64,000 nucleotides of DNA from Akkermansia massiliensis (GTDB lineage Bacteria > Verrucomicrobiota > Verrucomicrobiia > Verrucomicrobiales > Akkermansiaceae), in contig NZ_CP072036.1 of assembly GCF_018847375.1 (NCBI RefSeq), forward strand, positions 2,108,001-2,172,000. The letters are read 5' to 3'. This document shows positions 51,211-60,293 of the stretch, piece after piece; position 1 is the stretch's first letter; the number at the start of each line of letters is the position of its first letter. The notes beneath the pieces were generated by a model that worked only from the letters and a program-made list of their open reading frames with translations, was not told the DNA's origin and made no database searches. The position numbers and the translations under genes were made by a program.

Positions 51211-52101
51211 TTATTTGATGTTCTCCTGAACGAGCCTGGTGACGACTTCATCAGGCTGGACAGGATTGGCATCCTGGGGCAGGGGACGGTTCTGGAACAG
51301 TTTGAAATCCGTCATTTTTGTTTCTCCGCCCGTCTGGAGCAGAACGGAACCGTTGGGCTGGATGTCTGCCATGACGTTGGTGGAGGGGGTGGGATCGCCG
51401 GTGAACGTCACGCTGGTGTTGGGGTGCCATTTGCCGTCCTTGTACGCGAAGCTGGGGCCGAAGAAGGCGCCGCGGGCTTTCTTGGCGGATTCAAAGTTGC
51501 GCATGAAGTCTTCCACGAATCCGACGGAGAAGGAAAGTTCCTTTTCCGAGGAATGCGTTTTCCATTTGGAAATGAGGTCCCAGGACTTGTCCTTGTTGTT
51601 GAAGTAGTAGCCGCTGATTTCCTTGAATTTCCCCATCTTTTTGACGCAGACGAGGAAACGCATGTTTTCCCCGACGGTCCAGGGATAGTCCACGAAGCTC
51701 TGGCCGCCCGTTCCTTCGCCGCCGAAGCGGCCGGAGCGCGCGTTTTCACCCAGCTTTACCAGTTTGGTGCGCTCTTCTTCCGGCACGCTGTTGGGGTTGT
51801 CCCCATGGGCCACCGGGTCCCAGATGGAAAAGATGATGACTTTTTTACCGTTGGACTGTTCCTGAAAGCCGATGTAGCCGTCGTCAAAATTCATGGCGCA
51901 GAAGTAGGTGCCCGGAACGGATGTCTTGGCTTTCACTTCATTGTACAGGGCGCTCGCCTGGGCCGGGTGGCCCTGCTGCATGACATGGACGGAACGGCAC
52001 TGGCGTTTTGCCAGCAGTTCCGGGTCTTCCTGGGCATGCAGGAGAGTGGTTCCGGAGAACAGGGCGGCGCAAACGACGGCTGTGGCGGAGAAAAGACGCA
52101 T
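51211..52101 (-). CDS. Exported DUF3472-like protein
   Basis: The 296-residue product has a signal peptide (MRLFSATAVVCAALFSGTTL followed by LHA). The mature region contains GTYFCAMNFDDGYIGFQEQ, VIIFSIWDP, and KEISGYYFNNKDKSWDLISK, which match the pattern of DUF3472 domains (beta-rich, probably carbohydrate-related or surface). Function not established. ATG at 52101 is preferred for the signal. An inverted repeat at 52163-52182 lies in its promoter region. Confidence 0.72.
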   Translation of the reverse strand: MRLFSATAVVCAALFSGTTLLHAQEDPELLAKRQCRSVHVMQQGHPAQASALYNEVKAKTSVPGTYFCAMNFDDGYIGFQEQSNGKKVIIFSIWDPVAHGDNPNSVPEEERTKLVKLGENARSGRFGGEGTGGQSFVDYPWTVGENMRFLVCVKKMGKFKEISGYYFNNKDKSWDLISKWKTHSSEKELSFSVGFVEDFMRNFESAKKARGAFFGPSFAYKDGKWHPNTSVTFTGDPTPSTNVMADIQPNGSVLLQTGGETKMTDFKLFQNRPLPQDANPVQPDEVVTRLVQENIK

Positions 52102-52162
52102 GGTTTTGAATGATTGATTGATGGTTGGCCGCTCTCCGTCCGGAGGGATGGAGGCTAGCAAA

Positions 52163-52182
52163 TAATTAGTACGGGCTAATTA
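52163..52182. promoter_or_regulatory. Operator-like inverted repeat upstream of the DUF3472-like gene
   Basis: TAATTAG (52163-52169) and CTAATTA (52176-52182) form a perfect 7-bp dyad across six bases, about 60 bases upstream of the start codon. Regulator unknown. Confidence 0.4.
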
Positions 52183-52419
52183 CGTTTGCCCTGTGGGAAA
52201 TCTCGCATGGAAACTGCACTTTTTTCAAGATTTTTTCGGCATGAGCATTCCGGAGAAATTCATGAAACTGGGGGAGAACCGCAAGCCTTTACGGCAACCG
52301 GAATTGCATATCCGGAAGGACGCCCCCATGATGTGGTCTTCCATTTGTTTGCTTTCGTTCAATGCGGCTGATTGATTCCTTTAACTGCCGCAAAGGCCCG
52401 CGGCGCTTCCGGAATGAAG

Positions 52420-52452
52420 AAGGCCGTCCCGCGCGGATGCGGGAACGGCCTT
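52420..52452 (-). terminator. Terminator of the nuo operon
   Basis: AAGGCCGTCCCGC (52420-52432) pairs with GCGGGAACGGCCTT (52439-52452) with one bulged A. The minus-strand tail is TTCTTCATT. Confidence 0.65.
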
Positions 52453-52478
52453 CGGGATGATGAACGGGAAATGTCGTT

Positions 52479-53861
52479 CTACCGGATGGGGTTCAGGAAG
52501 AGGGGCATCAGGCCTCCCAGCACGATGAAGATGGAGAAGGCCGCCAGCATCACTCCGGAAATGACGGGAACCTGTACGGGGTCCGCGTCTTCTGCGGGCT
52601 TGTCCCAGTACATGGAGCGGATGACCTTGAAGTAGTAATAGAAGCCGGAGGCCGCGCAGATGATCATGACGGGGAGCATCCAGCCCAGGTACAGGCCCGT
52701 GTTGATGACGTGCACGAAGGAGATCATTTTGGCGAAGAAACCGGCTGTCAGCGGCACGCCCGCCAGGGAGGCGAACATGATGGTGATGGCCAGCGCCAGC
52801 CGGGGATTGGTCTTGCCCAGGCCGCGGAAGGCGGAGATTTCCTCGCTCCCGCGCTGGATGCGGACCATGGCGAGGGCGAAGAAGGCGCCGAAGGTCATGA
52901 CCAGGTACACGGCCAGGTAGAACGGGGCGTTCGGGGCAAGCCGGCCGTCCACGGTGCCGATGAAGAGGGGCAGGATGAACCCGGCCTGGGCGATGGAGGA
53001 GTAACCCATCATGCGCTTCAGGTTGGTCTGCGGAATGGCGCCCAGGTTGCCCACCAGCAGCGTAGCCGCAGCCATCAGGGCTATGACGAATTCAACGGGA
53101 GGCAGGGCGGCGAAGGGGGCCAGGATGATGCTGAGCAGGGCAAAGCCGGCCACCTTGGAGGCCACGGAGAGGAAAGCCGTCACTGGAGTGGGTGCGCCCT
53201 GGTATACGTCCGGAATCCACAATTGCATGGGAACCGCGCCGATTTTGAAGGCCGTGCCGAGCAGCAGCATGGCGAGGGCCAGGTACATGGCGGGGGCCGT
53301 CTGGCCCGCCAGCGCGTGGCTGACGATGGCTCCGTCATAGATGAAGGTTCCCGTGACGCCGAAGTACCAGGCCAGGCCGAAGACGAGGAAGCCCGTGCTG
53401 ACGGCGCCCAGAATCAGGTACTTGATGCCCGCTTCCGTGGAGCCCAGGTTCCGGCGGAAGTAGCCCACCATGATGAAGGAGCTCAGGGTAAGCACTTCCA
53501 GGGAGACGAACAGTTCCACCAGGTTGGAGGCTTTGCACAGGGAGGTGATGCCCACGCAGGCCAGCAGGGGAAGGATGTAGAATTCCCCCGTGCCGTCCTG
53601 GGACTTGGAGTCGTTGGAAGAGAGGTTGATGACGGCCCGGAAGTCCACGGACAGCAGCAGGGTGACTGCCGTGGCGACAAGCGCCAGGATGATGTAGACA
53701 TTGTCATAGAGCCCCCCCATGTAGAAGGGGAGCATCGCCAGGGCACCCGCCGCGCCAATCAGCCCGAAGACGAATTTGGGCGTCTTTTTGCAGAAGGTCT
53801 CGGCCAGGAGCATAAGCATCGCCAGGCCGGCCAGGATGAATTCCGGAATATACGCTTGCAT
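52479..53861 (-). CDS. nuoN: NADH-quinone oxidoreductase subunit N
   Basis: The 460-residue antiporter-like membrane subunit of complex I has about 14 helices. Conserved parts include LVELFVSLEVLTLSSFIMVG (with the key Glu), KIGAVPMQLWIPDVYQGAPT, KRMMGYSSIAQAGF and AGVPLTAGFFAKM. It is the last gene of the leftward nuo operon and contributes a proton channel. Confidence 0.95.
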   Translation of the reverse strand: MQAYIPEFILAGLAMLMLLAETFCKKTPKFVFGLIGAAGALAMLPFYMGGLYDNVYIILALVATAVTLLLSVDFRAVINLSSNDSKSQDGTGEFYILPLLACVGITSLCKASNLVELFVSLEVLTLSSFIMVGYFRRNLGSTEAGIKYLILGAVSTGFLVFGLAWYFGVTGTFIYDGAIVSHALAGQTAPAMYLALAMLLLGTAFKIGAVPMQLWIPDVYQGAPTPVTAFLSVASKVAGFALLSIILAPFAALPPVEFVIALMAAATLLVGNLGAIPQTNLKRMMGYSSIAQAGFILPLFIGTVDGRLAPNAPFYLAVYLVMTFGAFFALAMVRIQRGSEEISAFRGLGKTNPRLALAITIMFASLAGVPLTAGFFAKMISFVHVINTGLYLGWMLPVMIICAASGFYYYFKVIRSMYWDKPAEDADPVQVPVISGVMLAAFSIFIVLGGLMPLFLNPIR

Positions 53862-53908
53862 GGGTAAAAGAAGATCGGGTTAAACTTGGATTGTATTCGG
53901 AAGGGGAA

Positions 53909-55333
53909 TCAGGAGAAGAACTGGAGCACCAGCGTGGGGAAGAAGCCGAAGACCGCCAGGGTGATCGTCAGGAAGTAGTTGGCCGCCCGTTCGGAAGGCA
54001 GCAGTTCCGTGGCGTAGGCTGCGGCCTTGGAGAGGTCCCCCTGGAAGATGTTGCGGTAGGCCCTCAGCATGTACACCGCGCCGATGACCAGGCCCCAGAG
54101 GCACAGGATGGTGGCGATCTGGACAGGGCCGAAGCTGTCGTTAAATCCGGCGAAGCCGGAGAAGAAGACCATGAATTCCCCCGGGAAGTTGGCGAGGCCG
54201 GGGAGGCCGATGGAGGCCATGCCCGCCAGGCCGAAGACGAAGGCCATGCGCGGCAGCCTGGTGCTCAGGCCGCCCAGGGAGTTGATTTCCAGCGTGCCGG
54301 TCTGCTTTTCAATCTGTCCGCAGAGCAGGAAGAGCAGGGCGATGGTCAGGCCGTGGGCCAGCATAAGCAGGGCTGCCCCTTTCAGCGCCCAGGGGTTGGC
54401 TTCCGCGGAACCGGAGGCCACCAGGGCGGCGAAGGCCAGGAAAATGTAGCCCATGTGCATCACGGAGGAGTTGCCCAGGAGCAGGTCCAGCCTCTTCTGG
54501 TTGACGGTCACGTAGCCTACCCAGATGACGTTGCATACGAGCAGGACAAGGAGGATGTTCGTCCAGGGAAGGAAGCCAGTTTCCATCAGCGGCTGGAACA
54601 TGAAGAGGCCGTACAGGCCGAACTTCTTGAGCACGCCCGCATGCATCATCGCCACCGGAGCGGGGGCGGAGGCATACGCGGGGGCTGCCCAGGAGTGGAA
54701 GGGGAAGAGGGAAATCAGCGTGCCGAACCCGGCGATCAGCAGGGCGCCGATGAGCTCCGCGTGGGCGAGTTCCCGGCCGCCGGCCATGAAGTCTTTCAAT
54801 CCGGAGAAGGTGAAGCCCGCCTGCGTGCCGATCATCAGCAGGGCGGCCAGCAGCACCATGGAGGCAAGCCCCAGGTAAAGCGTGGCGCGCCAGGCCGTGG
54901 TGCGGCGGTCGCCCCGTCCGTACAGGCCGATCATCACGAAGGTGGGGATGAGGGCCAGCTCATGGAAGGCGAAGAAGGAGATGATGTTGTCGGACAGGAA
55001 GGCCCCGGTGGCGCCCGCGGAAATCAGCAGGGCGGAGTTGTACCAGGAGGCTTCCCCTCCCTTGGGCGGATTGGTGCCCAGCACGGTGGCGAAGGTCACC
55101 AGGATGGTCAGCAGCAGCATCACTTTGGCCAGGGCCGGGGCCAGGGTGAGCTGGAGGTCCATCCCTTCAAAGCGGGACCAGCAGGAGGAGCAGCCGTCAA
55201 AGCTAACCAGGGCCCAGATGCCGAGGGCCAGCGTCAGCGTGGCGCTGAGCAGGGCTGTCGGGCGTGCGGGCGCCTTGCACAGACCGATGAGGGCCGTGGC
55301 AATCAGAGGAATGAGAACAAGCCAGATAAGCAT
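53909..55333 (-). CDS. nuoM: NADH-quinone oxidoreductase subunit M
   Basis: The 474-residue proton-channel subunit has NIISFFAFHELALIPTFVMI (conserved Glu in the helix), FHSWAAPAYASAPAPVAMMH, LFMFQPLMETGF and NSSVMHMGYIFLAF. Fourteen or so helices are visible. The gene lies 21 bases downstream of nuoL. Confidence 0.95.
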   Translation of the reverse strand: MLIWLVLIPLIATALIGLCKAPARPTALLSATLTLALGIWALVSFDGCSSCWSRFEGMDLQLTLAPALAKVMLLLTILVTFATVLGTNPPKGGEASWYNSALLISAGATGAFLSDNIISFFAFHELALIPTFVMIGLYGRGDRRTTAWRATLYLGLASMVLLAALLMIGTQAGFTFSGLKDFMAGGRELAHAELIGALLIAGFGTLISLFPFHSWAAPAYASAPAPVAMMHAGVLKKFGLYGLFMFQPLMETGFLPWTNILLVLLVCNVIWVGYVTVNQKRLDLLLGNSSVMHMGYIFLAFAALVASGSAEANPWALKGAALLMLAHGLTIALLFLLCGQIEKQTGTLEINSLGGLSTRLPRMAFVFGLAGMASIGLPGLANFPGEFMVFFSGFAGFNDSFGPVQIATILCLWGLVIGAVYMLRAYRNIFQGDLSKAAAYATELLPSERAANYFLTITLAVFGFFPTLVLQFFS

Positions 55334-55354
55334 GGTGTGTGATTGGTTGGTAGG

Positions 55355-57187
55355 TTAGCAGGAATAGAAGACGGTGAAGTAGATGACCAGGAGCAGGCCG
55401 ATGCCGAAGAGGGCCGTGTAGGCGGCCATGCTGCCGGACTGGAGGCGGCGCAGGAGGGAGCCCACGGCGGCGGTCAGCCGCGCCAGGCCGCCCACGATGA
55501 GGCCGGAGATGATGAACTGGTCCATGAAGTCGATGATGGCGGCCAGGGAGCCCTGGATGCCCCTGACCAGCACCTTGTCATAGAACCAGTCAATGTAGAG
55601 GCGGTTGGCGAGGGCGCGGGAAACGGCGTTGCCGGAGAGCTTGTCGGAGGCCGGGGAGCCCGCATAGAAAACGGCCGCCAGCAGGATGCCGAGCACCAGA
55701 GCCCCCATGGAGACGTAGAAGGGCATGCCGATATGGAAGCTTTCGGAAACGAACCCGTTGAAGGGCACCAGCCTGTCAGCCATGAAGCCGTAGCCGGAGA
55801 TGAGGGCCAGCACGGCCAGAATCAGCAGGGGAACCAGCATGAGGCCGCCCACTTCCGTGGCGTGTTCCGAGCTGTGGCTGCGGCTCTTGCCGAAGAAGAC
55901 CACGAAGATCACGCGCATCATGTAGAAGGTGGTCAGCAGGGCCACGCCCGCGCCGATCCAGAAGAAGACCGGGTTTTTGTGCAGGGCGGCTTCCAGAATG
56001 GCTTCCTTGGAGAAGAAGCCGGACGTGAACGGAATGGCGACCAGCGCCATGGTCGCGATGATGAAGGTGAGGGAGGTCAGCTTCATGCGCTTCATGATGC
56101 CGCCCATTTTCCAGATGTCCTGTTCATGGTGGCAGGCGAAGATGATGGCGCCCGCGCCCAGGAAGAGCAGGGCCTTGAACCAGGCGTGGGTGAAGAGGTG
56201 GAACATGGCCGCTTCCCCGGCCAGCAGACCCAGGGCCATGACCATGTAGCCCAGCTGGGAGAGGGTGGAGTAGGCCAGCACGCGCTTGATGTCATTCTGC
56301 TGGGTGGCCATGAAGGCGGCGATGACGGCCGTGACGGCGCCGATGACGGCAATGACGTTGCAGGCCAGGGCGGGGAAGGCTTCCACGCCGATGGAGTACT
56401 GGACGCGCACCATCATGTACACCCCGGCGGCCACCATGGTGGCCGCATGGATCAGGGCGGAGACGGGGGTGGGGCCTTCCATGGCGTCCGGAAGCCACAC
56501 GTGCAGCGGGAACTGGGCGGATTTGCCCACCGCCCCGCAGAAGAGGCACAGCACCGTGATGTTCAGCAGGGTTTCACTGAGGCCCGCGGGCATTTCCATC
56601 AGGCTGAAGTCCAGCGTGTTGGTCAGCGCCCAGAGGGTCAGGATGCCGATCAGGAAGCCGAAGTCCCCCACGCGGTTGCAGATGAAGGCCTTTTTGGCGG
56701 CGTTTGCGGCGGCGTCCCTGGTGTACCAGTGGCCGATGAGCAGGTAGGAGGAAAGGCCCACCAGCTCCCAGAAGATGAAGGTCATGGCGATGTTGTTCGC
56801 CAGGACGATGCCCGTCATGGAGAACATGAAGAGGCTCAGGCACGCGAAGTAGCGCGTTTTCGCCTTGTCGTCCGCCATGTAGCTCAGGGAGAAGATGTGG
56901 ACCAGCAGGCCGATGCCCGTGACCACCAGCATCATGCGGGTGGAAAGGGGGTCCAGCACAAAGCCCAGGTCAACGGAAAAGACGTCGGAGATCGGAAGCC
57001 AGGAGAAGGAGTCCGAGCCGGTCTGGTCCAGCAGGCCCAGGGAAAGAACGAAGGTCGCCAGGCAGGAGAAGGTGGAGGTGAGGGCCGCGACGTTCGGGCG
57101 CCGGGTCAGCAGGAACCAGTTGAAGGCGGCTACGACCAGCGGCAGGAAGAGCAGGAGCCAGGTGTATTGAATATCAATATTAAACAT
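55355..57187 (-). CDS. nuoL: NADH-quinone oxidoreductase subunit L
   Basis: The subunit is about 610 residues, with a C-terminal lateral helix region. Motifs include MTFIFWELVGLSSYLLIGHW, KSAQFPLHVWLPDAMEGPTP followed by VSALIHAATMVAAGVYM, and KRVLAYSTLSQLGYMVMALG. ATG at 57187 (MFNIDIQYTW) is used because the longer frame to 57430 overlaps nuoK antiparallel in frame with no support. The gene starts 23 bases after the nuoK stop. Confidence 0.95.
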   Translation of the reverse strand: MFNIDIQYTWLLLFLPLVVAAFNWFLLTRRPNVAALTSTFSCLATFVLSLGLLDQTGSDSFSWLPISDVFSVDLGFVLDPLSTRMMLVVTGIGLLVHIFSLSYMADDKAKTRYFACLSLFMFSMTGIVLANNIAMTFIFWELVGLSSYLLIGHWYTRDAAANAAKKAFICNRVGDFGFLIGILTLWALTNTLDFSLMEMPAGLSETLLNITVLCLFCGAVGKSAQFPLHVWLPDAMEGPTPVSALIHAATMVAAGVYMMVRVQYSIGVEAFPALACNVIAVIGAVTAVIAAFMATQQNDIKRVLAYSTLSQLGYMVMALGLLAGEAAMFHLFTHAWFKALLFLGAGAIIFACHHEQDIWKMGGIMKRMKLTSLTFIIATMALVAIPFTSGFFSKEAILEAALHKNPVFFWIGAGVALLTTFYMMRVIFVVFFGKSRSHSSEHATEVGGLMLVPLLILAVLALISGYGFMADRLVPFNGFVSESFHIGMPFYVSMGALVLGILLAAVFYAGSPASDKLSGNAVSRALANRLYIDWFYDKVLVRGIQGSLAAIIDFMDQFIISGLIVGGLARLTAAVGSLLRRLQSGSMAAYTALFGIGLLLVIYFTVFYSC

Positions 57188-57210
57188 GTTCGTGGAGTGG
57201 TATGTTGCTC

Positions 57211-57528
57211 TTAGTCTTTCAGCGTGTTGAGGTCCTGCGTGCTGGCCGTGCGCCTGGCCCGGTACAGGGAGACGATGAGGGCCAGCCCGATGGCCACTTC
57301 CGCCGCGGCGATGGTCAGGATGAAGATGGACAGGGCCTGTCCGTCGTAATTGGGCAGCCCCATGGTGCCCTGGGCGCGTGAAAACGCCACCAGGGACAGG
57401 TTGGCCGCGCTGAGCATCATTTCCAGGCACATGAAGATGACGATGATGTCACGCCGGACAATCACCCCCATCAGGCCGATGGCGAACAGGACGCCGGAGA
57501 GGATCAGGTAATGCGTAAGAGGTATCAT
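57211..57528 (-). CDS. nuoK: NADH-quinone oxidoreductase subunit K
   Basis: The 105-residue three-helix subunit has the conserved IVIFMCLEMMLSAANLSLVA (membrane Glu of the E-channel) and AAAEVAIGLALIVSLYR with the second Glu. Length and order are typical. Confidence 0.95.
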   Translation of the reverse strand: MIPLTHYLILSGVLFAIGLMGVIVRRDIIVIFMCLEMMLSAANLSLVAFSRAQGTMGLPNYDGQALSIFILTIAAAEVAIGLALIVSLYRARRTASTQDLNTLKD

Positions 57529-57555
57529 GATGATGGCTGTGGTAAGGGGTTCGGG

Positions 57556-58356
57556 TTATTTGCCGGAGGGGCGGCGGCTCAGCACGACGACGCCGATGGA
57601 GGCTACCAGCAGGGCCAGCCCGGCGATGACCAGGCTCCGGTTGTATTTGTCAAACAGGGTGCGGCCCAGCAGGGCGGTATCCGGGAATTCCCCGTTGTCT
57701 ATTTCCGCGCGGATGGTGGTGCCTTCCGGATAGAGGTGTGCGGAACATTGGGGGGAGAGGGGAGGGAGGGTGATGGACGGTGCTATGCCGCAGGTGGAAT
57801 GGAGCAATTGGTCAAGAGATGCCTTGGTGATGGCATAGTCCGATCCTCGTGTGCATCCGCCGGAAGCAACGCAGGGTTTCTGCGCGCATTCCCCGGAAAG
57901 GTTGTTGGTTTCCGTTTTCCCGGAGTTGGCGCTGTCCTGGCCGATCTTCAGATCGTTCCATGCCTGTTCCGCGGTGGCCATCGGGCAGCGGTGCGTTTCC
58001 TTCGCGCCGGGCAGGGAGTAGATGATGCCGATGAGCTGGCCCAGGAAGAGGCCGGCAATGATGACGCCGATGGCGACGGATACGGGCCGCCGGAAGGGGG
58101 AGGTTTCCCGCTTCACGTTCAGAAGCATGATGATGAACGCGAAGAGCACCATGATGGCTCCGGCGTATACCAGAATCTGGAGAATGCCCAGGAAGTGGGC
58201 GCCCAGCCCGATCATAATGGCGGCAGTGGCTCCGAAGGAGAGGGCCATCATCATGGCGGAGGAAACGGGGTTGCGCATGAAGACGACCATCAGGGACAGG
58301 ATCACGGCCAGGGCCCCGAAGACGTAAAAGAGTATGTCACTGGCAAAAATGTTCAT
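57556..58356 (-). CDS. nuoJ: NADH-quinone oxidoreductase subunit J with Cys-rich insertion
   Basis: Helices 1-4 are canonical: LFYVFGALAVILSLMVVFMR, FLGILQILVYAGAIMVLFAF and the following IIMLLNVKR. Between helix 4 (ending LIGIIYSLPGAKE) and the last helix (SLVIAGLALLVASIGVVVLS) lies an extra loop of about 110 residues with six Cys (HRCP, GEC, KPC, GGC, STC, PQC). Most NuoJ are 160-200 residues; this one is 266. By family topology the insertion should be on the periplasmic side and may form disulfides. Confidence 0.92.
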   Translation of the reverse strand: MNIFASDILFYVFGALAVILSLMVVFMRNPVSSAMMMALSFGATAAIMIGLGAHFLGILQILVYAGAIMVLFAFIIMLLNVKRETSPFRRPVSVAIGVIIAGLFLGQLIGIIYSLPGAKETHRCPMATAEQAWNDLKIGQDSANSGKTETNNLSGECAQKPCVASGGCTRGSDYAITKASLDQLLHSTCGIAPSITLPPLSPQCSAHLYPEGTTIRAEIDNGEFPDTALLGRTLFDKYNRSLVIAGLALLVASIGVVVLSRRPSGK

Positions 58357-58392
58357 AACGTACGGAAATTGGAGTGAATGTTTCGGGGTGAT

Positions 58393-58956
58393 TTATTTGT
58401 ATTGGTTCCACTTGTTGACCAGTCCCTTGCGGGTGCCGCCCATTTCGTAGAGCTTGGCCTTGTTGTGGATGGCCTGGGCTTTGTCCGTGGGGGTGAACAG
58501 GTAGTCCTGGCTCATGAAGATGGCCTGTTCCGGGCAGGCTTCCTCGCACATGCCGCAGTAGATGCAGCGGAGCATGTCGATCTGGAATTCCCTGGGCGCT
58601 TTTTCCACCTTGCCCCAGGGGCCTTCCTTGATGGCGCCGGGGGTGATGGTGATGGCGCGGGCAGGGCAGATGAATTCGCAGAGCTGGCAGGACACGCAGC
58701 GTTCGCGGCCGTCTTCCCCCTTCACCAGGACGGGAGCCCCGCGGTAGTATTCCGGCAGGTGCTTGTCCCAGCGGAATTCCGGGTACTGCATCGTGACTCC
58801 TATGCCGGAGCCGGCCAGTTCCTTCTTGTTGCGGGATTTGCCCAGCAGAGCCAGAACGAGGTGCTTGATGGTGATCCAGAGACCGCCAAGGATGGATTGC
58901 AAGTAGAACCGCTCTCCGAGGGAAATCTTCGGGCGCTTGATCGTTTTGAAGGCCAT
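58393..58956 (-). CDS. nuoI: NADH-quinone oxidoreductase subunit I
   Basis: The 187-residue ferredoxin-like subunit carries two 4Fe-4S sites: RCVSCQLCEFICPARAI and RCIYCGMCEEACPEQAI (clusters N6a and N6b). They link the NuoG chain to N2 and quinone. An N-terminal amphipathic helix (QSILGGLWITIKHLVLALLG) attaches it to the membrane arm. Confidence 0.95.
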   Translation of the reverse strand: MAFKTIKRPKISLGERFYLQSILGGLWITIKHLVLALLGKSRNKKELAGSGIGVTMQYPEFRWDKHLPEYYRGAPVLVKGEDGRERCVSCQLCEFICPARAITITPGAIKEGPWGKVEKAPREFQIDMLRCIYCGMCEEACPEQAIFMSQDYLFTPTDKAQAIHNKAKLYEMGGTRKGLVNKWNQYK

Positions 58957-58988
58957 AATAGTGATGTTGTCGGGATGAAGAAGGTTGA

Positions 58989-60258
58989 TTACTTGACGAA
59001 GTACAGGATGGCGGCCGTGATGAAGATGTTGATGACGGCCAGTTCAAAGAAGACCATCCAGCCGAGCTTCATCACCTGGTCGTAACGGAAGCGGGGGAGC
59101 GTCCAGCGCACCCAGACGAAGAAGAAGACGAAGAAGAGAAGCTTGAGCACGTACGCGATGAGCTGGCAGATGACCGTCACCCAGTTGGCTACGTGTTCGT
59201 TGAGCCACCCGTCCAGGCCGAAGCCGATGGACCAGCCGCCCAGGAACAGCGTGATGACCAGGGAGGAGCCCACCACCATGGCGGCGTATTCACCCATGAA
59301 GAACTGCGCGAATTTCATGGAGGAGTATTCCGTGTGGTAGCCGCCCACGAGGTCCGTTTCACATTCGGACATGTCAAAGGGCGTGCGGTTGGCTTCCGCG
59401 AAGATGGAGGTCAGGAAGATGATGAAGCTGATGGCGATGGGAACCAGGAGAATCCAGCGCTGCCAGCTCAGGCCCTCGCCCCACACGGGAAGCAGCAGCC
59501 ATCCGTTGGCGGCCTGGTATTCCACGATGTTGGAGAGGTCCAGCGTGCTGTAAATCATCAGCACGGGGATGATGGACAGGCCCATGCTGATTTCGTAGGA
59601 GATCATCTGGGCGGAGGAGCGCACGCCGCCCAGGAAGGGGAATTTGGAGTTGGAGGACCAGCCGGCCAGCACCAGGCCGTATACGGAGAGGGAGGAGATG
59701 GCGAACATCCACAGGGGCCCTACGCTGAGGTTGGCCACCGCCATGTTTACGTTGCCGTAGGAGGTGTGCAGGTCCCCGGCAAAGGGGACCACGGCCGCCG
59801 TCATCAGCGGGGGGGGCCAGCACCAGGATGGGGGCGATCCAGAAGTACACGCGGCGCACGAAGGGAGGCGTGAAGTCCTGCTTCAGGAACAGCTTGCCGC
59901 CGTCCACCATGGGCTGCACGAGGCCGAAGATCGGAATGTCGCGGTCCAGGCGGAAGAAGCGGCACAGGTTGGCGATTTTGCCGTCGTGGGGAAGGCCGAA
60001 GTAGTCCAGCGTCTTTTTGAACGGCAGGTCGGACTTAGCCCCGAAGCGGCGGAAGATGCTCAGCGGGATGCCGGCGCGGTTGGGCCCCACGCGGTCCTGA
60101 ATCCAGGCGGCCACCCGGCGTTCAATGTACACGCAGACCGGAATGAACAGGATGGTGATGGCGAAGCAGATGACGATTTTGATCAGCAGGGTGATGACGT
60201 AGAACCACACAGGGTTGCTGAGCACTTCGTCGCAAAAGGTTAGAATCGAATCAATCAT
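58989..60258 (-). pseudogene. nuoH: NuoH, complex I membrane subunit, split by a one-base frameshift
   Basis: From ATG at 60258 the frame gives MIDSILTFCDEVLSNPVW, VYIERRVAAWIQDRVGPNRA and YFWIAPILVLAPP, then goes out of frame. The other frame resumes as LMTAAVVPFAGDL, YGLVLAGWSSNSKFPFLGG, EANRTPFDMSECETDLVGGY and ends at 58989. The break is at a C8 run (59809-59816 as G on the plus strand); seven C would give VLAPPLMTAAVVPF and one protein of about 422 residues. All other nuo genes are intact, so an assembly error or slippage-rescued tract is at least as likely as a real loss. Confidence 0.88.
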
Positions 60259-60293
60259 GGCGGATTAACAGGTTGTGTGCGTGTGAAGTGTGA

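Larger units (their letters stand above)
52102..52478. other. Intergenic gap, 377 bp
   Basis: It holds the operator-like dyad at 52163-52182 and the nuo operon terminator at 52420-52452. Small rightward frames near 52186-52375 have no support. Confidence 0.5.

Noticed and set aside
52186..52375. Two overlapping 60-codon rightward frames
   Set aside because: Neither has a ribosome site or homology pattern; they are in the gap before the nuo terminator.
53891..57214. Long rightward frames over nuoM and nuoL
   Set aside because: Gln/Glu/Gly-rich products antisense to membrane genes; artefacts of third-position GC.
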